Positions 1 to 11,890 of a stretch of DNA of 64,000 nucleotides are shown piece by piece (the first letter of the stretch is position 1; each line of letters begins with the position of its first letter). The position numbers were made by a program, and so were the translations under genes. A model generated the notes under the pieces. The model was given only the letters and a program-made list of their open reading frames with translations. It searched no databases and was not told the origin of the DNA. The DNA comes from Diphasiastrum complanatum (Eukaryota; Streptophyta; Lycopodiopsida; Lycopodiales; Lycopodiaceae): positions 51,343,325-51,407,324 of the forward strand of contig CM055106.1 of NCBI GenBank assembly GCA_029204225.1, written 5' to 3'.

Positions 1-437
1 ACAGGTTCCGTGATAGCTTCTATCAGGTAACCATTGTTAGTCTAGATGGGGATTTCTGGTGTGGTTTGGGTGACGAATGGTTTGATCAAAGCTTTGGTGT
101 GGCGATGGGAGATGGGTTGACGATCATCGAACATAATACCAATGATTACCATCGAGTCGGTGTTAATCCTGACCTTGTACATGGTACCTTGGTACATGAA
201 GTGAAAACGAGCCTTGTCCTCGTCCCAGATGGCGTAAGCGTGAAGGGCGAGGCCCATGTTAATCTCAGAATGGAAGAGCGCCGGGTAAAAACCCATTGCT
301 TCAAGGAGTGGGCTGGCTGTCTGCAGCCATGGTTGGATCAGAGTGTCAGAGGGTAGAGGCCAAATCTACGTGGCCTTGGGGATGTCATGCTGGATCACCT
401 GTTTGGAGCCAGAGTCTTCAGAGGATGAGGAGGCCAT
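1..437 (-). pseudogene. retroelement-like ORF fragment, truncated by window edge
   Basis: A minus-strand frame opens with ATG at 435-437 (peptide starts MASSSSEDSG) and reads through Trp-, Leu- and Pro-rich sequence to the window edge. It is broken by in-frame TAG codons at 366-368 and 42-44. The middle part (GFYPALFHSEINMGLAL) reads like real protein, not a shadow. It could be the N-terminal part of a retroelement gag or a plant transposon-associated protein, but I do not recognise a defined domain. Both stops are explained by CAG to TAG changes. Assignment to a mobile element is inference from the decay and the surroundings. Confidence 0.4.
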
Positions 438-608
438 GTTAGCAAGGATGATTAGTGGTCGAAAAAGTCGGAAAAGTAGAAAAAATGGTGGAAAATGGAA
501 AAAGATGTGGAAACAGTAGAAAACAGAGAATAATGAGTGTTGGATGACAATGATTGTAGTTTAGAGTGCAGATCGGTGTTTAATATGAGACTCAAAACAA
601 TAGCTACA

Positions 609-759
<151 letters not shown>

Positions 760-882
760 TGTATAAATCACTAACTCTAAGGAGCTAGTTACTTAAGATC
801 TTTTTGGTCATTTGATCACTCTGTGCATACAGATTATTCAACTCAACAACACCTATCTATCTTTCTCTTCGTTCAGATACAT

Positions 883-976
883 ATTTATAGCTGTCAGAGT
901 CTTTTGATTAGTTGTAATTACAGTTAGAAGATGATTATTTATAGCTGTCAGAGTCTTTTAATTAATTGTAATTACA
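883..976. repeat. two-copy direct repeat, 54-bp period
   Basis: A 40-bp unit beginning ATTTATAGCTGTCAGAG occurs at 883-922 and again at 937-976 with two differences. It is AT-rich and non-coding and looks like a local tandem duplication. Confidence 0.85.
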
Positions 977-1029
977 ATTTACAAGATAATTAACAACTAT
1001 TTAAACAAAGATCCGTAGATTTGTTATTT

Positions 1030-1400
1030 GGAGCATCGTGAAGGAGGAGAAGTACAAAGAGTAACGTATCCTCTGTATATGTCGTAGTGCAAAGATGTAG
1101 GCCGTGATGGCCGTAGTCTGTCTGCAATCGTTTGAACAACTGTTGGTCGTTCGATTAGCTGTTGATCGTTTGCTTTGTAGGTGATCACTTGCTTCCTTTG
1201 TTGATAATCGTAAATGATAACTTGCAGAGCTAAACGATGAGTTGGGTCAACCGTTGTTAGTTGACTTTGTAGGAACTCATAAGTCGTCATCACTGGTCGA
1301 CTTTGTTGATAATCGTAAGTAGGTTGCTTATGTTTAAAAACGGTTGAGGAGAGTTGACTCTGGTCATTCGTAGGAGATCATAAGAAGGTCACTTGCGGTG
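1030..1400. repeat. degenerate short-period repeat, no gene
   Basis: Variants of GTTGATAATCGTAA, GACTTTGTAGG and GTCGACTTTG recur irregularly here. The 89-codon minus-strand frame across it is repeat-derived in appearance (many Gln, Thr, Tyr, Arg) and I do not call it a gene. Similar GTCGAC/GACTTTG wording appears near 47.3 kb in an LTR start, so this may be old LTR sequence. Confidence 0.4.
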
Positions 1401-1639
1401 GTCGACGGGATTCCGCAAGTGCTCATAGATGGTATCCTACGAGTTTTAATGACTCCCTTGCAGTTTGTGGTTTGAGTCGTGCTTTTCCATAAACAATGTT
1501 TTAACGGTTCCCTTCAGTTAGACCATAATCTGGCGATGACTTTGTAGTTCTGCCTGATTCAACTTTGCATGTAATTCTGTAGACTGATTTTGAGAAATAG
1601 AATTCTTTGAGAGTAGAAGGAGGGCGAAGGGATGAGTAG

Positions 1640-2892
1640 AGAAATTTAAACACTATCTCCACTTATGTTCCTCCCACACCACCCACTTCTCCATCGAAGG
1701 CTGCTGAGGGCGACCAACCGTTGCCTGATGACGCATTTGTACAAACTATTTCTATTCCATCACTAGATCAGGCAGATCTCATCGCACCAAATGACAAGAG
1801 ATCATTGGAGAAACTCATAGAAGATGATAATGATGACACTATACATGTCGTCGGGGCTACTACCTCACAAGCCCTTGCAAGCGTCAATGTATTGGCTGCT
1901 CCAACGGACCTAACGACGACCTACCAAGCCTTGGGGACATTCATCCAAGACGCAGTAGCAGCCAGAGCCTCGTTGGACAACCAAGTACTACATTTGGCAA
2001 CCAACAACACCCAGCTGCGAGCAAAAATCACAAAGCTGCAGCACGAGCTGATCATCGCTCAACAACACGAACAAGACGGGCATCGGGAGACCACACAGCT
2101 GCAGCAAAAGCAGGACGGCCTCAACTAGTATATGTAGATCCTCTCCAAAGCATTGACGGATGTCTCCACCAAGGTGTAGGAGCTTCAGTCTGAATCATCC
2201 CAATGGCTTGCCCCCCTCCAGTCGCAACTTTAAATATATGAAGCAGAAAATACACGCCTGGGGGCGAAGGTGCAAGCATTACAAAGTGAAAAACTCTCCT
2301 GGTTAGCTCAACCTGCACCTAACTCAAGGCCACTATCTCAAATAGAGATGAATCTCTTTAGGCGTTAGGTGCAGGTCTATAGTCAAACTCTGAACAGCTA
2401 CCACCCTAGGCGGAGTTCGACAAGTACCGGGCCAGTGCAACTCAGGAGCTCACCCAGGCCAAACAAGCCCTCAAGGCTTGTCAACAGTTTATGGAACATA
2501 AGGCTCAACCAACCCCGGTGGTGATTCCAAAGCCACCTCTCTTTGATGTTGCATAGGCAAGTACAAGCTACGATCAAGGCCAGCAGGCAGCAGGGGCCAC
2601 CAGTTAGGATTAGGGGTCAGGCGGGCAAGACCAAGGACCTCCCGATACTAGAGCTGAGATGCAAGGCCAAGGCCAAGACACGGGTCCCAGCCATAGCCAC
2701 GGGGAAGGACAAGCCTCCTCATCAAGAGGCTCACACACTATATCTGCCAGCCGTGCTTTCAGATGCCCCAAGTCTGTGGAGGAGAAAATCAACGAGTTCT
2801 TATCCAAATATCCCCACGAGTCTTCAAGAGGCGGTTGGAAAATATCCTTTTCAACGCAAACTATCAAGGAAAACGAGCAATCACAGGGGTAA
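1640..2892 (+). pseudogene. gag-like coiled-coil protein, decayed
   Basis: A long plus-strand reading begins in a Pro-rich stretch (VPPTPPTSPS, about 1660-1700). It continues through an acidic segment into heptad-like coiled coil with many Gln, Leu and Lys (1960-2330). After a frame change it gives KYRASATQELTQAKQALK (2420-2480), then a Gly/Gln/Ser-rich linker and a final part with KSVEEKINEFLSKYPHE (2776-2830). Stops at 2126, 2135, 2174, 2231 and 2366 are TAG or TAA where Gln would fit. The architecture (coiled coil then flexible polar tail) suits a plant retroelement gag, but no CCHC knuckle remains and I cannot place the family. Confidence 0.5.
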
Positions 2893-2924
2893 GCATCTCA
2901 AATGCAACCAGTTCGACGATCTGT

Positions 2925-3255
2925 GATGCGAATGCTTTCGTTTCGTGTTTTGCTTCGCGATCACTTGGCTATAAGCGTAAATCAATTTTAGAGCTCACTT
3001 AAGTTTCATTTCGTTTCGCTTCGTTTTGTTTTGTTTTATTTTGTTTCGTCTCGTCTCATTACAGAGCCTGATTGATCTTTTATTGAATTCTTCTCTTTCA
3101 TCTAGTTTCAATTCGTTTCATTTCATTTCGCGATCTTTATGCTTCCAGCATGAATCAATGTCAGAGCTCGTTTAAATTTCACTTCACTTCGTTTTGTTTT
3201 CGTCTAGATTTCGTCTCGTTTTGTTTTGTTGTGTTACAGAGCCTGATTGATCCAT
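2925..3255. repeat. two-copy tandem repeat, about 170-bp unit
   Basis: Each copy holds a TTTCGCGATC-like start, an AGAGCTC block, a run of TTTCGTTTCG/TTTTGTTTTG words and ends with TACAGAGCCTGATTGATC (ends near 3078 and 3254). The copies are diverged. I see no coding potential. Confidence 0.7.
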
Positions 3256-3439
3256 CACGAATTATTCTCAAACAGAAATAATCCGAGTTTCACGAATCGT
3301 TCGAGACTTTTATCAGTTTGTCACTAGAGTTCTAGCTGGAATTTGCATTTTCTGAGTGACATTTTTCGCATCAGAAACTATCAACTTTCGAAGGCTAAAA
3401 CAACTATACTTCTCAAAGGATAAGGAGTGTGAATTGTCA

Positions 3440-3760
3440 TTGACAACGTAGCACAAAAACTACTAGAAGAATATCCCAATAAACTAGACTGGGAAAGAAA
3501 AGATGAGAAAGCAATGTCAATCATTGCATTCTCACTAAGTGAAAAAAATATTGCTGAACTTGAAGACTGTGAAACTAGTCAAGAAACATGGCAAAAATTA
3601 AAAGACAAGTATGAAGTTAAGACTGCTATTGAGGTGATGCATCTACATATCAATTGTAGAACCTGAAATGGGATGGAGGCAATCTTGATCATCACATCAA
3701 GAGGGTGAAGAGCATTTATTCGCAACTATCAATGGTAGGGCATGAACATGAATGTAGGGT
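3440..3760 (+). pseudogene. Ty1/copia gag (UBN2-type) fragment
   Basis: The frame gives DWERKDEKAMSIIAFSLSE, then EDCETSQETWQKLKDKYEVK and EVMHLHINCRT before a stop near 3664. This is the pattern of the UBN2/DUF4219 gag of plant copia elements, and it matches the gag of the copia element at 23.5 kb nearly motif by motif (AEWIRKDERAMAII, EDCESSHAVWERLKQKY, VMHLHNQL). Only the central third is left. After the stop the reading shifts frame. Confidence 0.8.
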
Positions 3761-3960
3761 TGAAGATCTCGCGTTATAGTACCCCTCCTGTCTGTCAACA
3801 AGGGTTAGAACACTGGATAGGTGTCTAACTATGAATAGATGCTCTTTTAGATAGTTCTCTACTTTTTCCCTAACACTAGCACCACTAACACTACTCACCC
3901 CTAACTCTACTCCATTAAACTAACATTCATCATGATTTTTATGAAAGGGAAGAGAGAGTA

Positions 3961-4070
<110 letters not shown>

Positions 4071-4485
4071 TGAGATGGAGGTCAGCTCAAATGCTCAATG
4101 TCATTGCTTATGGAGAAACTTTAACTAGCATAAACAAAAGCATGGAAAATGGAAATAATAAGCAATCCACAACAATGGCATAAGCAAGAGTGATTAGCAA
4201 ATGAGGATGCTTGAGTTCCCAAAATGGTAGAGTCTCCTCCTCTCTATTAAGCATGAAAAATAGAGTACAAATGGTGTATGTTTATAAATGGGGAAGGCCC
4301 TTGCCCCAAAATCCTTTTGGCTAATATGTACATTGATCCTATCCATTCATCTTGGACCCAACTTAATCCAAGGGTCCACAAAAAGTACATTAGAAATCAC
4401 AAGATTCATGTGAGTCCAAAGTTGGACCCAACTCTAAAATAATAAACTTCTAAGTTTAAAATGACTTTGGGCCTCAAGTTTTATT

Positions 4486-4822
4486 TTAGTTACAAGGGGC
4501 CCAAGTCCCCGTGCCATAGAGTGTTTGGCGAATCATCATGAGTCTGATGCACTTGATTTGTAGACAGGTGTACCTTTGATTGATACAGATTACTTTTCTT
4601 CTGCCTTGAGTGATAAACGTACTAGTACTTGCATCAACAACATTGCATGCTTCATCTGAAAATGTCACACGCATCTCTGCATCAGCTATTTTTGCCATTG
4701 ATAACAAGTCCAAAGTGTGAGGTAGCTCCTGAGTCTAGGATTACCTCCTGTGGGTCAGGTTGACACTGCACACATTTCTGCACAGATGTAGGTGGTCGAA
4801 TTACCATGATTTGATCTTTCTT
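4486..4822 (-). pseudogene. Ty1/copia protease / gag-pre-integrase fragment
   Basis: On the minus strand the reading gives VILDSGATSH (around 4720-4750), the copia aspartic protease motif D-S-G-A. A short deletion follows, then DLLSMAKIADAEMRVTFSDE (4655-4712), the post-protease segment before the integrase zinc finger. It aligns with KDLLFVSKMADLGIRALFD in the copia element at 24.65 kb. The integrase and everything beyond are gone. Confidence 0.8.
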
Positions 4823-5050
4823 CGCGAACATGTATTCTGTATTTTTTGTCTTCTTATTTTTTTTCTTTTATGCATCAACCAGAAAGTATATAGTTCGCAA
4901 ACTTTTTTGTGTCGCATCGTGTAACTTCCAGATTAGAAAGATCAAACATCTACAACTAATCACGAATTACAAGAGTGGCAGATTAGCCAAGATCTAGAGT
5001 ACTTGTGATGATGTCATTATATCTGATCAAATACTTGTACCCCTTGGTAC

Positions 5051-5611
5051 TTGGCTGATCTTCTTGGTCAGTTGAGGAGCATGACTGCTTTTGTGTCATG
5101 TCGTGTCGTTTCGTGTCCATCGATTGGTTCAGTCATGGAGGACTCTGATGCGGTGATGAACTTGCTTAGATCTAGCCTGCCATCATTATATGAAAACTGG
5201 GTGATGGTCATTTTGACGCACTCAGATCTTTTGCTATCTAGAGTCATAACTATGTTGTTGCAAGAGGACATTTGAAAGAATGGTTCATCCTCATCCTCCA
5301 TTGAAGACTCACATGCTCTGTACTCAAAGAAAGATTCCAATCAAAAGCAGAAGCAGAAGAAGGCAGTCAAGCAAGCAAACACCAATCAGAAGCAATCAAA
5401 CAAGCCTACATAGAATCAAAATCAGCAACTTGCTTAGAATGAGAAGAAGATGTTCTACAAATCTTGCAAGAGAACAAATCACGAGATCCAGGACTACAGA
5501 ATCCTCAAGTTCATCAACAACAACAAGAAGCAGCTAGACCAGAAAGCCAATGTAGTAGCACAAACATCAGAGAACCCTAATGATGAATATGAGCATAATG
5601 CGTTTATGTGA
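5051..5611 (+). pseudogene. Ty1/copia gag fragment
   Basis: DSDAVMNLLRSSLPSLYENW (5134-5200) matches the gag segment that ends in LPPSY in plant copia elements. It is followed by a Lys/Gln-rich linker and a degenerate zinc knuckle (FYKSCKRTNHEIQDY, about 5453-5500) in which the first and last cysteines of the CCHC pattern are replaced. Several frameshifts and stops interrupt the reading. Confidence 0.75.
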
Positions 5612-5841
5612 ATTATCAGCATGTCCAACAAAATCCATACGTGCCATGTATACAGAAAATCCACATTTGGATTCGTATTCCTTCTCACTGAACGGTCCAA
5701 TATCTTGGAATCGCAGAAAACCAACCTCCATCACATTGTTCTAAACAGAGTCGGAGTACATTATAGCTACACTGGCTACGAAGGTGCATTGTCCATCAAT
5801 CCTAGATTCCATTCTAGGAGTAATTAGCAAATTGAGATCAA

Positions 5842-5975
5842 GTATCACTAAATAAGAAGCAGAATTCTCAACAAGGAGATATGTTTAAAATTTTGCAGAA
5901 CACAATACATGGCACCTGATATGTTTACGAAGGCATTAAGCCTTCTCCCTAAGCTTCAATGTGATAGGTGTAGTT
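5842..5975 (+). pseudogene. Ty1/copia RNase H C-terminal tail
   Basis: IEIKYH, then NKEICLKFCRTQYMAPDMFTKAL, reads across 5833-5945. This is the IE..YH..R / AD..TK.L signature of the end of copia pol. It lies in the same orientation as the gag fragment just upstream, so the two are probably the ends of one element with the middle deleted. Confidence 0.75.
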
Positions 5976-6119
5976 CAATGCACTGAGAAAAACCAGATCC
6001 ATTTCGGTTTCTGCATTTTACCAACATTTCTAACAATGATTTAGCTAAGCGTCAGTTTTCTTTTCCATGACTGCTGGATTGTAATCTAATCGATACAAGA
6101 TCAGGTCGGGATGAATCGA

Positions 6120-6295
6120 TATTTTTGTTTAATCGGGTTGAGTCGTTGTCGAATCAAATCATGTGTCGAGTCGTGTCGAGTGTTGTTGTCGAATTTTGAA
6201 TGTCAAATGTCAAATGTTGAGTGTTGAGTCGAACGAATAATGTCGAGTGTCAAGAAGAATGTCGAGTGTCGTTGTCTAGTTTGTTGGAAAGGGTG
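6120..6295. repeat. GTCGAGT-rich short-period repeat
   Basis: The words GTCGAGTGT, GTCGTGTCGAG, GTTGAGTCG and AATGTCAAATGTC recur irregularly over about 175 bp. No coding content is seen. Between 6300 and 7000 I see only AT-rich sequence that would include the promoter of the dioxygenase gene. Confidence 0.75.
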
Positions 6296-7026
6296 GTTGA
6301 GTTCACCACTTCCAACAGGCTATGCATAAATTCCACCAGCTTCTCTTTGAAAGAGAGTACTACATATAATGTGACATCGATAATAAGATGACATATTCTG
6401 ACTTCCAAGCATGAAACTTACCTACAAGCTCTTTTGAAGATTTTACCCATGGCCACCCCACTTGTGGAGGTAACTCCAAGAGTAGCTTAAGCTTATAATC
6501 AACGAAGACTCTCTTGTTATAATTGACAAAAAGCATCGAGACCAAAGTATTAATGCGGTATAGCAGACATAGTCATTGCTCGATCTTAATATGATAGTTT
6601 TCCAGGATGAAATGTCAAACAAATATGGCAATATAAATATCCAGATTCCATCCCTGCATTTTTGAGTTCACGATCACCACCAGTTGTTTTGCCAGCTCAC
6701 ATAACTTAATCTACAATACTAGAGTAGCTACTTTTGATCTCGCAAATCCATGCAAATATATTTTGGTATTTTTAAGGTGATATTTTGATGGCACGTAGCT
6801 GCTACTGCAGTTGCAGCTGAAAGTATATCTTTCATAAAAATTCACAGAGCGGATACTAAAATGATTATTTTATGAAATATTTCATAGCAGCAGTTACCGA
6901 AACTGAATATGGATGATCAAGGTCTTGATTCTTAATCACCCATATAGACACGGTCACCCCGTTGGACATTGTCCTCTTTAAGCTTTTAGGTAACCTTCGT
7001 CAGTCTTTGTATCTTTCTCTGTCTAG

Positions 7027-8300
7027 ATGGAAAAATTTCCGGTAGAGACATTTCGAGTAGAGGGTAGATTTGGAATTTATGATGCTGGAGTGCAAGCACT
7101 TTTTGAGCGAGGAGTTAAGAAGATCCCTGACAAGTATGTCAAATCAGTACATGATCGACCATGTGCAAAAAATGTAGTCCTTACTCGGCGTATACCCGTC
7201 ATAGACATGTCAAAGATTTATGGAGATGAACGGGTAAAAGTGATACAAGAGTTGAAATGTGCATGTGAGGATTGGGGGATATTTCAAGTGATAAATCATG
7301 ATGTTCCTGAACGCTCTATGCAGTCTATGATGGAAATGGCTCATCGATTCTTCGATCTCCCAGCGGAAAAGAAAATGCAGTACTATGATAGCGATCCTTC
7401 CTCAGAAACACGCTATGGAATAAGCTATAATGCAGATAAAGAGACGATATTAGACTGGAGAGACTTTCTGCTCCAACGATGTCATCCTCTTTCAGATGAA
7501 CTCATCAGCACATGGCCGGATATGCCTTCTTCGTACAGGTTAGAAATTGTGACATTCACTATGCCGATTCATCATCTTTGCTGTAATTACATTTGGTATC
7601 TGTCTTAATGAATATTAAGGTCATTTTTTGTCTGTGCTTAGGGAAATCGCCAAGAATTACGCCATGAACATCCGCATATTGACACTGAGATTGCTGGCCA
7701 TGCTTTCGGAGAGCCTAGGTTTATATAGGGAGTATTTGGCTGATGTTCTAAAGGAGCACGAACAAAAGATGCTCATAAACCATTACCCACCTTGTCCACA
7801 ACCAGACCTTACACTGGGTGTGAGTGGACATACTGATCCCAACGTCATCACCGTACTTCAGCAGGATGAAGTTGAAGGTCTACAAGTCCTTAGAGATGGT
7901 CTGTGGATCGCAGTTCATCCCATTCGAAATGCATTCGTCGTAAACATGGGCGATCAAATGCAGGTATGTTTGTGTGCTGCTTCCAAGATTCTGTCTGGCC
8001 TTGATCTGTACCTCTCTTCTCAGACACTTATGTCACTATGTCCTTGGCTGGTGGCAGATTATTACCAATGGCAAATATCAGTGCGCAGAACACCGAGCAG
8101 TCGTGAACTCAACCAAAACTCGCTTCTCCATCGCTACTTTCTATGGACCTTCTCTGGATGCCGTTATTTGCCCAGCTCCAAAACTGATAGATCAGGATCA
8201 TCCTCCTCATTATCGCCAAGTTATCTATGGAGACTACCTCAGAGCATTCCGGGCCAAAGGTCCAAACAAGAAGGCTTACCTTCAATCTGTCTTGTTATAG
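7027..8300 (+). CDS. 2-oxoglutarate/Fe(II)-dependent dioxygenase, DMR6/DLO-like
   Basis: Three exons with GT-AG introns: 7027-7538, 7642-7963 and 8058-8300. They join in frame to 358 residues, the usual length for plant DOXC-class enzymes. TAG at 7024-7026 lies directly before the ATG in the same frame, which fixes the start. The N-terminal DIOX_N part includes RRIPVIDMS (about 55-63) and WGIFQVINHDVP (83-94). The catalytic domain has HYPPCPQPDLTLG, the Fe ligands His234 and Asp236 (GHTDPN) and His290 (AEHRAV), and the 2-oxoglutarate-binding Arg300-x-Ser302. The GHTDPN and EGLQVLRDG wording resembles the DMR6/DLO salicylate-hydroxylase and flavone-synthase-like group; the substrate is not readable. 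The gene is cytosolic by absence of a signal. No disabling change is visible, so it is likely functional. Confidence 0.92.
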
Positions 8301-9447
8301 TAAAAGCACAATATCTTATAATAATGGTTGGTTGATGATAATTTAATACACCTGATGATCCAACATCTTCTAGGAAAGGTTGGGGGGCTGATGATCATCC
8401 AATGCAGCTGCTCATTTAGCACAACATCCTATAGTAAAGGTTTTCTGATGATCATCCAAGGCAACTGCATTGGTGCTTACTATTCCGAAATGCTATATTA
8501 TGACACAGACTTTAATATATGCACGGCTGGAAACATGTAGTCCAGATCCTGGGTGAAGTAGGAAGATAATCTCTTTCATTGCGCTGCAGATCAAGTCAAT
8601 AAAACTTGAGAGCGTAACCAGGACCTATTATATGTATGAGAGACCAAGTCACCCATTCAAAATAATTTCTCATTTGGCAACCTCTAAATAGTACCGATCT
8701 ACTTCAACTAATAGGTACAGCATGACCAGTGCACATTCACAATATAGGCCTATCCAGTTTTCTCTCAAGGCCAATTAGAGCTCCACCTGAGAATAGAATC
8801 CTGCACGACTATATGTACACATTAAGATGTCTACAAATAGCCCAAGGAGTTCTCTATATTGTTTTCTTTATAATATTTACACAATAGTTTATCATTCACA
8901 AAATGTGAACAAAAGAACAAGAAATAACTTTGTGGTATACCACAAAGGATTTGCTACAATGGTTTGGATTATTATAAATGTTTGAATTCAAATATATGAT
9001 TGAGTCTTATTGTGTAAAAAGCATCAAACATTTTGCAGCACTACATTATTTAAAAAATGTGGCATAGTTGTTGACCATTTATTAACTCACCTTGAAAATC
9101 TAAGTTTGCTTCAAATTGTGCACATGGGTGTAGGGGCATAAAGAAGTATGTATCAGACTATTTCATAAATGCAAGTGACAACTTTTATTTGATGTAATTG
9201 GCAACCAAAGCTAGTTTGTGATTGATAGTTACGCAATCTTTAATTATAATTTACAATATTGCTTTAATAATTCAAATAATAATATTATGAAAGCAAACTA
9301 ATGTATTTGTTTAAATTATGTAAAGATCATGAAATCAATAGATGTTCTTAGTTAGTGTTTCACATCATTAGATCAAAATGTCGCATAGTTATATATAAGT
9401 ATGATTTTTAAAATAGTGTCCATGCAACGTTGTGTTTGATGCCATTT
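8301..9447. other. AT-rich intergenic stretch, 3' flank of the dioxygenase
   Basis: I see no gene. The first 250 bp hold imperfect repeats of GATGATCATCCAA and CAACATC(T/C)TATAGTAAAGG, probably a duplicated 3' UTR segment. The rest is AT-rich without coding signal. Confidence 0.6.
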
Positions 9448-9559
9448 TGTTGGAGAGTGCTTCTTGGTTTCCAAGGGGAGGCTCGAACCTGGGACCAAAG
9501 AAACTTTGGATGCCAAGCTAACCAGTTGAGCCAACCCCGTTGGGTTCTGTTGGAGAGTG
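9448..9559 (-). mobile_element. short tRNA-derived SINE-like insertion with 12-bp target duplication
   Basis: Read on the minus strand, the 88-bp core holds TGGCTCAACTGG (box A-like, near 9530) and GGTTCGAGCCT (box B-like, 9480-9490), the two internal RNA polymerase III promoter blocks of tRNA genes, at tRNA-like spacing. The anticodon-arm region can only form CCAAAG/CTTTGG with a too-short loop, so it is not a working tRNA. The core is bounded on both sides by TGTTGGAGAGTG (9448-9459 and 9548-9559), a 12-bp direct repeat expected from LINE-type insertion. Confidence 0.6.
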
Positions 9560-9727
9560 ATCAAATTGGTATATAAATCAGAAGTGGCATTTATGAATAT
9601 TGTGATTTGTAAACTACACAAAGTCAAAAACTCCTTGAAAATATCATCCACCATTAATTGAGACATCTATTCTTTATGATACAGACTTAGAACAATTCAT
9701 GCAAAATTCAGAATATCGAGATTTGGA

Positions 9728-9744
9728 ACACACACACACACACA
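9728..9744. repeat. (AC)n microsatellite, short
   Basis: Eight AC units. A second tract of similar length lies at 10054-10072. Confidence 0.9.
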
Positions 9745-11240
9745 TCTTGATTATATACATCATATTATACCAAAATGTATTTGGTGGTGCAATATATTGA
9801 ACCTTTAACCATGTCAAGATTGTTGGTGTTCGATTTATTGTCAAATTTGTCATAATGTATTTATTTGAATCACCACAATAATACAATAATACAAGTTTTT
9901 GTATTCTATGATGAGGGCGGAGTATATTTATCCCATATAATAGGAGTTTTGTAGCCAAGATTGTAACAACTCGCTCGATTCTCAGCTCGTTATTAACAAA
10001 CACTCAAGAGCTAGGTACAGACAAACTAGCTCAACTAAATGTGCATGGACCTAACACACACACACACACACATTGATTTATTGTCCAAGTTTAATTCTTG
10101 CTTTGTAGTGCATTACATAGTGACAATGACTTTGCAAAAGGTGTTCAAAAAAATCTTGGCATATGAGCACCCTTGTTAAAATGCTAGGTTCAATGCTTTT
10201 GTCTTTGATTATGTGGTTGTTGAGTTGCATATTTTACGCCAATTTAACTTTTGTTTAAGGATATTTTTAACCATCTAGTTGTTGTTTAAAATATTGTGAT
10301 GACGTGGTTTGTGTTTATAAGGACTTTACAAAAAAAAGAAGTAAAGACATACCTAATCTTCTAACATTAGCTGGGGGCTACACTATATGGTCTAGACATG
10401 TCCGAATTGCTTGACATCACAATTGTGGAAAAAATTTACTTCTAATTAGTCAAGCTACTTGTATGTCTGCTTATCTTACACCACTTATTTCCTCGACATA
10501 TCTATATAGACACATAGATATAAAGTGCGTGTGTTGTACATTATTTGATGACAACTGGTCTAAAGTTTACTATTTTTGTTAAAATATTGTTGTGGATTTT
10601 TCTTTGAACGTGGGGACAAACTTAATATACTTGTTATAGTTCTCATATTTCCTTTGATGTTATGGTAGACTATCTAATTTTTACGTAGGTGGATAACGAG
10701 TGAATAACTTATTTCATGTGGTATACTTTAGGAAATACCATGATAAGTCTAACTTAATACTATGACTATAGACATTATTAGAGTCTCCTAATTCGAGAAC
10801 ATTGATTTGATGTACAAGAACAATAATGTATGAGAGACTAGAAGTTTGAAACTTGCAATATGGGACTCGAAGCCTGTCCTTTATATATACCCAATGATGG
10901 TGGTGCTTCCATATCTTCGATATACGCTTACCATGACAATAGGCTTTCAAATGTAGACTTATAAAAGATTGTGCATATGTCAAAAAACCTTATCACAACC
11001 AAGTCTAGGAATATCATAGCACCTTGTTGATAAATTGTAAGGCTTCCTAGTACACATCATTTTAGAGTTTGTTTATATTTAGATGGACCCAATAAACTTC
11101 TTAAAACTCATGCGGCAATCTTTTCAGATTCAGATAATGACTTGCTCAATCTTCAACATTTTGGACATTCTCATGAAAAAATATTTTTTAAATAATATAA
11201 TATAATATTTTTGTATTTCATGTAAGAAATTAGCTACATT
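9745..11240. other. AT-rich spacer, no gene seen
   Basis: No frame here reads like protein. It contains a second (AC)n tract at 10054-10072 and otherwise AT-rich unique-looking sequence. Confidence 0.5.
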
Positions 11241-11890
11241 TTAAAGTTTAACTCCTCTAGTCTTAATTATAGTAGGATATTCAAGTTGAAAACCATACAT
11301 AAACATAAATGGACTAAAATATGTGGTCAAATGCTTATCATTACCATATTTATGTGCATTAAATTCTAAATAATCAGAAGAACTCATATTAAGAGTAGTT
11401 TTAAGACTTAAAATATTGTTAACCAAAAGTGTCCACTGAATTGTTCATCTCGATCACTCACTTTGTCCTTGAGATGTCTATAAAGCTGAATCGCTCTACA
11501 AATATTTGAGCTAAGTCAAATGTCTTTGTAGTTATCTTTACAAGAATGAACGTAACTAGTTTGGTAAGGTAGTTAAGTGCTGCTCAAAAAAAAAAATTGG
11601 AAATCAACTAAACAATCCATAAAAATGTTGTCTCATTTCTTATTGAAAATTTTAATGGATCTAATTACAACTATAATTACTTAAGTGCGTAGCTTTAACT
11701 AAATGTCATTGTTCACAATTAATAACAAATAATTTGATGAGGGGTTAAACTTTTTGGTAGTAATCTTTGAATCAAATAAAGTATTTTGTGCCCTGCACTT
11801 GTTGAGTGCCCTGCACTCGTTGTCCTTACTTGGTAACACACATTTTTCATTTCTAAACAACAATTTATTCTTGATAGAGATTTTCAGCTG
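11241..11890 (-). pseudogene. Ty3/gypsy integrase remnant
   Basis: Read leftwards on the minus strand, pieces in order match a gypsy integrase. LLFRNEKCVLPSKDN (before the zinc finger) lies near 11840-11880. WDNIFMDCLVDF (start of the rve core) follows near 11610-11650, then SYVHSCKDNYKD. HLKDKVSDRDEQFSGHFW lies near 11430-11480 and holds the second catalytic Asp. MSSSDYLEFNAHKYGNDKH and YFSPFMFMYGF complete the set at 11250-11385. The usual H-P-T-DGQ-T-E segment is missing. Frameshifts and stops make it inactive. Confidence 0.75.

Noticed and set aside
7974-8300. separate 108-codon ORF inside the dioxygenase
   Set aside because: It starts in intron 2 and is the continuation of exon 3 in the same frame as the real gene from 8058.
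9460-9547. functional tRNA gene
   Set aside because: A and B boxes fit, but the anticodon arm cannot form a 7-base loop and the acceptor stem is poor; flanking duplications point to a retroposed copy.
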